NCBI GenBank assembly: GCA_020851635.1
Contig: JADZCJ010000101.1
Coordinates: 1 to 48,145 of the forward strand
DNA from: Anaerolineae bacterium
GTDB lineage: Bacteria; Chloroflexota; Anaerolineae; UBA4142; SHND01
Length of the DNA: 48,145 bases
Direction of reading: 5' to 3'
The notes under the pieces were generated by a model. It had not been told where the DNA came from. It worked only from the letters and a program-made list of their open reading frames with translations, and made no database searches. Within the stretch, counting starts at the first letter, position 1, and the number at the start of each line of letters is the position of its first letter. The position numbers were made by a program, and so were the translations under genes. Shown in pieces: positions 42,527 through 48,145 of the stretch.

Positions 42527-43480
42527 TCATTCTGCCAGCAGGCGCTCGATCTCCTCGTCCGACACGCGTTTGATGGTTTGGATTTGGCGGCGTTTTTTCA
42601 AATAGCGCGGGAGGGAGACAAGCCCCGCCAACTGCCCGCGCAAGCGCGCGCGGGCGGATTCTCCGCGCCAGTGTTTCAGGGCATCGCGGGTGATAGAGAA
42701 CTGGGCAGACAGGATTGCACGGCGGTGTTTTTTCCAGAGTGAGTCGGGATAGTTTTTGGCGAGGACCGAGATGAAATTGCGCCCAACATAGAAACTGGCG
42801 AATGCGCCGCCGCCCGACGCGCTCAGCATGTGATAGACAATCGCTTTTGGAGCCAGCGCACAATCATAACCCGCCAACCGCGCTCGCCAGTTCAAGTCCA
42901 CGTCCTCGCAGTTAAATTCCAGGTCCTCGTCAAACAACCCGATCTCGTCCAGCATACTGCGCCGATAGGCGCACGCGCCGCCGCAGGTCCCAAATAGGCG
43001 CGGGGCATGTGCGGGATCGTCGTATTGTCCCCTATCCGTCTCCCATACACCGCGATTGCCCGGTGTGCCGTTCACGCGAAAAAAATCGCCCGCGCTGTGC
43101 AGTGTGTCGCGCCGGTCAAAGAGCCGGAGTTTTGTCGCCGCCATGCCCGCGCGGGGATTCGCATCCAGCGCGCTCAGCAATTCCCGGAGCCACGCGGGTT
43201 CCGCTTCCGTGTCATTGTTGAGCAGGACGATGATTTCGCCGGTGGTCGCGCGAATGCCCGCGTTGACCGCGCCCGCAAAAAAACTATTGCGGTCGAGCGC
43301 GAGCAGGCGGACCTCTGGAAATTCGCGGGCGACGAGTTCACACGAATCATCGGTGGACGCATTGTCCACCACGAGGGTCTCGAACGCGCGGTAGGTCTGT
43401 TGACCGAGCGCGCGGAGGCAGGTGGGGAGAAGGCGCGCGCCGTTCCAGTTGGGGATGATGACCGAGACGCGGGGACTCAT
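42527..43480 (-). CDS. GT2 glycosyltransferase, rhamnosyltransferase (WbbL)-like
   Basis: The product is 317 residues from the ATG at 43480, which overlaps the stop of the upstream hydrolase gene (ATGA). Motifs are VSVIIPNWNGARLL, VVDNASTDDS, LLNNDTEAEP (metal site), TCGGACAYRR and FDEDLEFNCEDVDLNWR (catalytic base region), typical of WbbL/RfbN-type transferases. It probably adds a sugar to a lipid-linked or surface glycan in the cytoplasm. Confidence 0.9.
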   Translation of the reverse strand: MSPRVSVIIPNWNGARLLPTCLRALGQQTYRAFETLVVDNASTDDSCELVAREFPEVRLLALDRNSFFAGAVNAGIRATTGEIIVLLNNDTEAEPAWLRELLSALDANPRAGMAATKLRLFDRRDTLHSAGDFFRVNGTPGNRGVWETDRGQYDDPAHAPRLFGTCGGACAYRRSMLDEIGLFDEDLEFNCEDVDLNWRARLAGYDCALAPKAIVYHMLSASGGGAFASFYVGRNFISVLAKNYPDSLWKKHRRAILSAQFSITRDALKHWRGESARARLRGQLAGLVSLPRYLKKRRQIQTIKRVSDEEIERLLAE

Positions 43481-44376
43481 GCGGCGCGATATTTTTTCCA
43501 ATACCGGTACACGCCGTCGGCGGACATGTCAGAACCGGCGGCGTTGTCGTACGGTCGGACCTGCGCGGCGGTATAGCCGTCGCTTGCCGCAAACTCTTGC
43601 AAAAAGGACGCAAACTGTGCGCGAAAAGCATTTACATCCGGCTGATGCGCCATCTCGCTTGCGGTCCACCGTTCGAGCGCATCAAGATTGCGTTCGAGCG
43701 CGTCGAGGTGCCATGCCACATCGCCATACAAGCCATAATGCGTGGGAGCGAACTGCGTGATGTTTGCGCCGCGCAGGCGGGTGAGACTGGCGCGCCATTT
43801 GGTGAAATTGATTTCGGGCGGCGGGGTGGGCGGGCGAACATGTCGCAATCCGTTCAAACGCACGCCGCCGATATCGCCTGTAAAGCAAACGCCCTCGCAC
43901 AGATACGCGAAATGATGTTCGGCGTGTCCGGGCGTTTCGATGGCGGCAAAGGTGTGCCCGCCAATCTCGATGATGTCGTTATCGTGATGCTGCACCAAAC
44001 GTTCCGTCGGCACGGCGAGAAAATCGCCCCACAGCCGCCCCAGGTCGTCGCCATAGATTCGCTGCGCGCTGGCGAGCAATTTTTCGGGATTGAGCAGATG
44101 CGGCGCGCCGATGGGATGCACATGCACTGTGGCACCCTGCCGAGACCACCACCCTGCCGCGCCCGCGTGATCGAGATGGATGTGCGTCAGCAGCACGTCT
44201 GTAATATCGCGCGGTCCCACGTTGTGGGCGCGCAGACCCTCCAGCACGACAGGGAGCGCCGAGCCGGGACCGCAGTCCACCAGGAGCGCGCCGTTTGCGT
44301 GTGGAACGAGATAGACCGCAATAATGCCCGCGTGGTCTTGATGGAGCGTATCAATGGTTTTGATTTCGAGAGTCAT
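43477..44376 (-). CDS. Metallo-beta-lactamase-fold hydrolase
   Basis: The product is 299 residues from the ATG at 44376. Zinc motifs are THIHLDH (64-70), ETPGHAEHHF and CFTGDIGGV, with a late APTHYG. The C-terminal extension (about 210-299) is helical. Enzymes of this glyoxalase II-like branch hydrolyse thioesters, lactones or similar bonds, and the substrate is unknown. Its stop overlaps the start of the GT2 gene by 4 bases, implying coupled translation. The frame extends upstream over the helicase gene but without a credible start. Confidence 0.88.
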   Translation of the reverse strand: MTLEIKTIDTLHQDHAGIIAVYLVPHANGALLVDCGPGSALPVVLEGLRAHNVGPRDITDVLLTHIHLDHAGAAGWWSRQGATVHVHPIGAPHLLNPEKLLASAQRIYGDDLGRLWGDFLAVPTERLVQHHDNDIIEIGGHTFAAIETPGHAEHHFAYLCEGVCFTGDIGGVRLNGLRHVRPPTPPPEINFTKWRASLTRLRGANITQFAPTHYGLYGDVAWHLDALERNLDALERWTASEMAHQPDVNAFRAQFASFLQEFAASDGYTAAQVRPYDNAAGSDMSADGVYRYWKKYRAA

Positions 44377-44416
44377 AGGTAATTTACATCCACGAGTCCT
44401 GAAAACCGCCACCATT

Positions 44417-46483
44417 TCACATTCCCATATCTGCCAAAAACTCGGAGGCGGGGGCAACACTTGTGACAATAAGGTGATCGCGAGCGCGGGTGCACGCGAC
44501 ATACAACAATTGTCGTTCGGTGTTATAGACCTCTTCGAGGTCAGATTCATCCGCCGCGGTCTCAATGCGTTCTTGCAGGGGAACGATTTCGTCATCGCAA
44601 GCCATGACTGCGACAGCGCGGAATTCAAGGCCTTTGGCGAGATGCATGGTCGCCAGGGACGCGCTGCCAACCGAGAGATCCATCTTCTGATCAAGTATTT
44701 TGTAAGCCGTTCCGGCAGAGTCCAGGGCAGAGATCGCTCTGGGGAGCTGTCCCTCTGACCGTACAAAGATGCCAATCTCCTCGGGCTGCAAGCCATCGGC
44801 GAGGCGCGCTTTGATCCACATAGCAACTGCCTTGCTCTCGGCTTCAGATGACTCGAAAGTCTCGATGGAGGGGGCGGGTCCGTTAAAGACCGAGATTGTG
44901 CCACTGCGTGTCTCAGTCAAGCCATCCACATCGGCAAGCTCTCGCCCAAGTAATTTATCCGCTTCCATGCGAATCTGATGTGATGTGCGGTAGTTGATGG
45001 ATAGAGTCTTTGAGCGACCGCGCACGTCCACACCAAGCGATTTCCATGAAAAGGGCTGTTGAAAGATGCGTTGCCCCAGGTCTCCGGCAAAGAATAAACC
45101 ATTCGGGCGGTCTCCGGCGAGCGCCGCCAGAAATCTCAGTTGCTGAATGTTGATGTCCTGAGCTTCATCCACCACAATAAAATCAAAAGGCGACCTCTGA
45201 CCGCCTGCATAGTGCGCCGTTAATTGATTGAACAAACCTGCATAGGTAGTGAGTCCCTGCGCCTGGAGCGCGGACCGGACCCGCTCAAATATGGCCCACA
45301 AGGTTTGTCGAAGATTCTCGGGCAGACGCGTTTTGCGACCCAGACGCGCGACATCGCGGTATGCCTCCCAACTGTCCAGTTGCCACGCGTCTATAACTTG
45401 TTCCCATTCGGTGATCAAAAAGTGACGGCTGAAAGAATGTCCAGCCGCTTGAGCCGCTGTCTCCATAATGACCGGATAGAGGATGTCCGGGGAAGCGATA
45501 TGTGCCTTGCCTATGTTCGCATTGTAGAGGCGCTCGCCGACGCTGTTCAAGGCATAGACTTCGACCTGCTCCATCAGCTGCGGTTGATTCTGGATCAGGA
45601 TGCGCAATTTTGCTCGTAAGGAATTGGCAAGGGTAGGGGAAAAAGTCGCTAGCAGGACACGCGCGGTCGGGTTCGTTTTTGCCAAATGCACCGCGCGATG
45701 TAACGCCACTACCGTTTTGCCCGTTCCGGCAGAACCCGAGACGCGTGCGGGACCGTTATAGTCGCCCGTGGCGATGCGGCGTTGCTCAGGATGCAGGAAA
45801 ACGGTCCATTTTTCCCACGGATATTCGAGAGCGCGTACAAGTTCCTCTGCGTCGCCCATAATGCGGAAGCGGCGCAGCGCGTCGGGATGCTCAAAGGGAT
45901 TGGCGGTGGAGACGCGTACGGGAGCGGCTTGAGGTTTTCCGCCCGTAGCAATTTCGAGCAACGCTTCGGCTGCCTCTTGGGGAAGATGCTCGGCCAGCAC
46001 GAGCAAGCCGTCCTCATCAGCACCGCGTACATCTGTCAGCCATTCCGGCGGAACGCCATAGCCAAGCAGCTCCTCATCTGATTTGCCGGCGAATAAACGC
46101 GGCTTGGGGCTGTCTTTAACCACATAGTTCGGGATCACAATCTCCTGAACCGTCTCGCGAACTTGAACCAATTGTGCCGCGCCGGTCGTGGGATGGGTTT
46201 GGATTCTGCGCCGGCTTGCCCATTGATAGGCGCTGTCGTGATGATCCACATAGCAAATGAGCAGACTGGCTTTGCTTGTATGAACGATGAGACGGATGTC
46301 GCGCGAGACACGCACCGACGCAAAGTTCGGGTCCTGTGCCCGGTCGAGTTTGTGGAAACTCATGCCCGCGCCGGTCGGGTTGATTTGCAGATCAACCACA
46401 GTGGTCTTGACCGCTTTCTGTTCCTCGTTGTTTAGTTTGGCAAGACTGTCTACAAAAGTATCTGCGATGCGAAATTCCATCAT
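44417..46483 (-). CDS. UvrD/PcrA-type helicase with N-terminal RelE-like domain
   Basis: The product is 688 residues. Residues 1-95 match a RelE/ParE toxin fold (FVDSLAKLN, LQINPTGAGMSFHKL, SVRVSRDIRLIVH, DHHDSAYQWASRR). After a linker (about 100-235) comes a superfamily 1 helicase: motif I GSAGTGKT (about 250-257), II VVDEAQD (about 437-441), IV INYRTSHQIR, V LATMHLAKGLEF and VI YVACTRARDHLIV. No nuclease domain was seen. Its ATG overlaps the stop of the DNA methyltransferase gene (ATGA), so the two are coupled and probably form a restriction- or defence-type unit. The toxin-like part could bind ribosomes or RNA, or be a structural adaptor. Confidence 0.85.
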   Translation of the reverse strand: MMEFRIADTFVDSLAKLNNEEQKAVKTTVVDLQINPTGAGMSFHKLDRAQDPNFASVRVSRDIRLIVHTSKASLLICYVDHHDSAYQWASRRRIQTHPTTGAAQLVQVRETVQEIVIPNYVVKDSPKPRLFAGKSDEELLGYGVPPEWLTDVRGADEDGLLVLAEHLPQEAAEALLEIATGGKPQAAPVRVSTANPFEHPDALRRFRIMGDAEELVRALEYPWEKWTVFLHPEQRRIATGDYNGPARVSGSAGTGKTVVALHRAVHLAKTNPTARVLLATFSPTLANSLRAKLRILIQNQPQLMEQVEVYALNSVGERLYNANIGKAHIASPDILYPVIMETAAQAAGHSFSRHFLITEWEQVIDAWQLDSWEAYRDVARLGRKTRLPENLRQTLWAIFERVRSALQAQGLTTYAGLFNQLTAHYAGGQRSPFDFIVVDEAQDINIQQLRFLAALAGDRPNGLFFAGDLGQRIFQQPFSWKSLGVDVRGRSKTLSINYRTSHQIRMEADKLLGRELADVDGLTETRSGTISVFNGPAPSIETFESSEAESKAVAMWIKARLADGLQPEEIGIFVRSEGQLPRAISALDSAGTAYKILDQKMDLSVGSASLATMHLAKGLEFRAVAVMACDDEIVPLQERIETAADESDLEEVYNTERQLLYVACTRARDHLIVTSVAPASEFLADMGM

Positions 46484-47991
46484 TTCACCTTGAAGACCTT
46501 CATCACTTCGTCCCCGAGATGGTTGATCACCTTGACCGCGATGCGACCCGTCGCGGGCTTGGGGAAGGGACGCGAGATGTCACTGTGGAGCGATGCCCAC
46601 GCTTCTTGGTTGATTTCAGCTTTGAGTGTGGTCTTGAGCGCGGAATAGGGATCGTTGGCGCCAAGAAAATAGGCGTGACGGACAAAGAAACTTTCCTCGT
46701 TATAGTCGGTATCAATGAACCAACAAGCAATGCCATCCGCATTGTCACTTGTAACCTCGCCGGTGTCTGGATGAAACACATCCACGCCATTGAGTTTGAC
46801 CTGCACCTGCCCATTTTCGGCGTCGAGCAGCTGAATATCCGGCTCGCCAAAAATGACAAACAGGTTGCCCTTGCCCGTGTTTTTCAAATCGCCTGCCATG
46901 TGCAGGTCTGCGTTCATGCGCGCTTGAAGCACGGGAATTTTTCCCAGTTTGCTAAACTCGGTGGAACGGGCATCATAGTTAAAGGCGCACGCGACCAGCA
47001 CATCGAATCCGGCGTCACCAGCTTCACGCGCGGCAGCCACCAGATCGGGGCGTGAGACAGTGCCGAACTCGGGACCGATGAAAATGCCCGCTCGCTTTTC
47101 TTTGCCCTTGTCATCGCCGCCCTCCAGGTAGCGTCCTTCAGCGCAAATATAATGTCCGGGCCACGGTGTCAGGGAGAAAAAGTTGAGCTTGTCCTGTTTG
47201 TGTGATTGTTGCACACCAGCGGTCTTCAGGTTCTCAAGGATCATCTGTTCAAAGCTCTGACCGGGTGCATATCCGGCTTTCCCCTCGGCAACGACATCAA
47301 TCAATTCGTCATTTTCATCCACGCCCAATGTGCGGTGCGGAGAGAGACTCTCCACCGTAAAGGGACCCGCCACACGCACTTTTTTCTTGTCTTCATAGGG
47401 TTTATCGTAGAGGTACTCGTAGTCGGCTTTGGCTTTTATAGAAGCATCAATTTCTTTTTGCCGGGCGATCCGCAATTGCCACCATTCCTGATGCAGTTTT
47501 TTGGCTTCGGATGACCAATCTTTTTGAGTTTCGCGCGGGATTTCCCATTCTTCCCACGTTTGTTTGAACGTCTTGTTGAGCTGTCCCCGCAGAGGCTCCA
47601 TCTTTTCTTGGTACGTGTCATAGATGACATCTATTTCAGCATTGTTGGCGGTTGAGCGTAAAGAAACTTGTGACATGCGTTCATAAACAAACCCAAGTCG
47701 AATATTATTGTACGTAGCTGCGTTTGGTGGGACGCTACGCAATATTTCAGATTCCTTAAGCCGTCCTTCGGGGCTATCCTTCAACAGATAAAAGGTATAA
47801 CGAGCGCCCATAATTCGAGAACGTGCCAATGCCATCGCTACACGTGATGTGTCAATTGTAATCCAACGCCTACCCCACTGTTCGGCGACATATGCAGTAG
47901 TGCCAGACCCACAAGTTGGGTCAAGTACTAGGTCGCCGGGATCTGTCGCCATAAGTAGACATCTCGATATGACTGTTGGTGATGTCTCCAC
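46480..47991 (-). pseudogene. Large DNA methyltransferase (type III Mod-like), 5' half lost to an IS insertion
   Basis: The reading frame starts only at a GTG (47991), but homology-like sequence (KSYVVETSPTVISRCLLM) continues upstream to about 48004 before the frame breaks at a TGA (48022-48024). The SAM motif DPTCGSGTT lies at residues 23-31. In beta-class N6/N4 enzymes the catalytic DPPY motif comes before this and is absent here. The remaining 500 residues include a coiled linker rich in Lys/Glu (about 110-190) and a C-terminal domain ending VKVINHLGDEVMKVFKV, usual for large Mod-like proteins of about 900 residues. The fragment cannot be a working methylase alone. It overlaps the helicase start. 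Confidence 0.8.
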
Positions 47992-48021
47992 GACGTAAGA
48001 TTTATCTCTAGCACCTATATC

Positions 48022-48145
48022 TCAATAATCAGGACATCGTGCAGTAAGTTGTACTCACGACATCGTGCGCACTCTAACAACCAAACGTACTCAGGACATC
48101 GTGCAGTTTTTGTTCATACTTTCTGTTCTAAGGAGGAAGTATGGA
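48022..48145 (+). mobile_element. Left end of an insertion sequence with transposase start
   Basis: Methyltransferase-like sequence stops between about 48004 and 48025. After it come three 17-base repeats and then AAGGAGG (48130-48136) placed 4 bases before an ATG (48141) at the window edge, an ideal ribosome site for a plus-strand gene. Iterated terminal repeats ahead of the transposase gene are typical of IS21-like and some IS1202-like elements. The family cannot be named from 124 bases. Confidence 0.65.
48029..48107. repeat. Three 17-base iterated repeats at the IS end
   Basis: TCAGGACATCGTGCAGT occurs at 48029-48045 and 48091-48107. A variant TCACGACATCGTGCGCA lies at 48055-48071. The second and third are preceded by GTAC. 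They are likely transposase-binding sites. Confidence 0.8.

Noticed and set aside
48029-48107. CRISPR-like repeats
   Set aside because: Only three short copies with unequal spacing, one of them diverged, placed before a gene start; better explained as IS terminal sites.

Overview
The window looks like a stretch of chromosome from a free-living bacterium with fairly high G+C, most likely a member of the Chloroflexota (Anaerolineae-like). This is inferred from the mix of sugar ABC transport, GH4 and GH13 enzymes, a lipoprotein-type solute-binding protein with an Ala/Pro/Thr-rich linker, and many small membrane proteins. No rRNA, tRNA, CRISPR array or phage genes were seen, so the taxonomic call rests on gene style only. 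About 40 genes are supported, in tight same-strand runs.

Layout. 1-4.9 kb: the 3' part of a large membrane protein that looks frameshifted at the left edge, a secreted beta-helix protein, an imperfect palindromic element and a parvulin-type peptidyl-prolyl isomerase. 4.9-15.5 kb: an amino-sugar (peptidoglycan-salvage) locus. On the minus strand are a NamZ-like exo-muramidase, a DasR/NagR-like GntR repressor, AnmK, a sugar ABC transporter (binding protein plus two permeases) and a Gfo/Idh/MocA oxidoreductase. Divergent on the plus strand are MurQ and a BadF-type amino-sugar kinase. A strong promoter with a dre-like palindrome at its start point lies in front of the repressor, and a second perfect palindrome lies in its first codons. 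15.5-21.6 kb (minus): SNF2 helicase, SWIM zinc-finger protein, lactonase-like amidohydrolase and a degenerate nucleotidyltransferase-fold protein. 21.7-29.7 kb: membrane phosphatase plus MscS channel, small membrane proteins, and a two-component pair.

29.7-44.4 kb: a methyltransferase, an unusual alpha/beta-hydrolase/acyl-CoA-ligase fusion, a two-subunit ThDP decarboxylase, a GH4 glycosidase, a GH13 enzyme, an EamA transporter, nucleoside hydrolase plus nucleoside phosphorylase, a polysaccharide deacetylase, two GT2 glycosyltransferases and a metallo-beta-lactamase-fold hydrolase. 44.4-48.1 kb (minus): a UvrD-type helicase with a RelE-like N-terminal domain, translationally coupled to a large DNA methyltransferase. 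The 5' half of the methyltransferase is cut off by the end of an insertion sequence that carries three short repeats and a transposase-like start.

How the genes fit together. The clearest system is amino-sugar salvage: NamZ releases MurNAc, the ABC transporter imports amino sugars, the kinase and AnmK yield MurNAc-6-P, and MurQ yields GlcNAc-6-P, under a GntR regulator of the class that senses GlcNAc-6-P or GlcN-6-P. The most novel-looking pieces are the RelE-helicase/methyltransferase pair at the right edge, the hydrolase-ligase fusion, the operator arrangement of the salvage locus, several leaderless-looking promoters, and a family of GGAAACGCGAAT inverted-repeat elements between genes.
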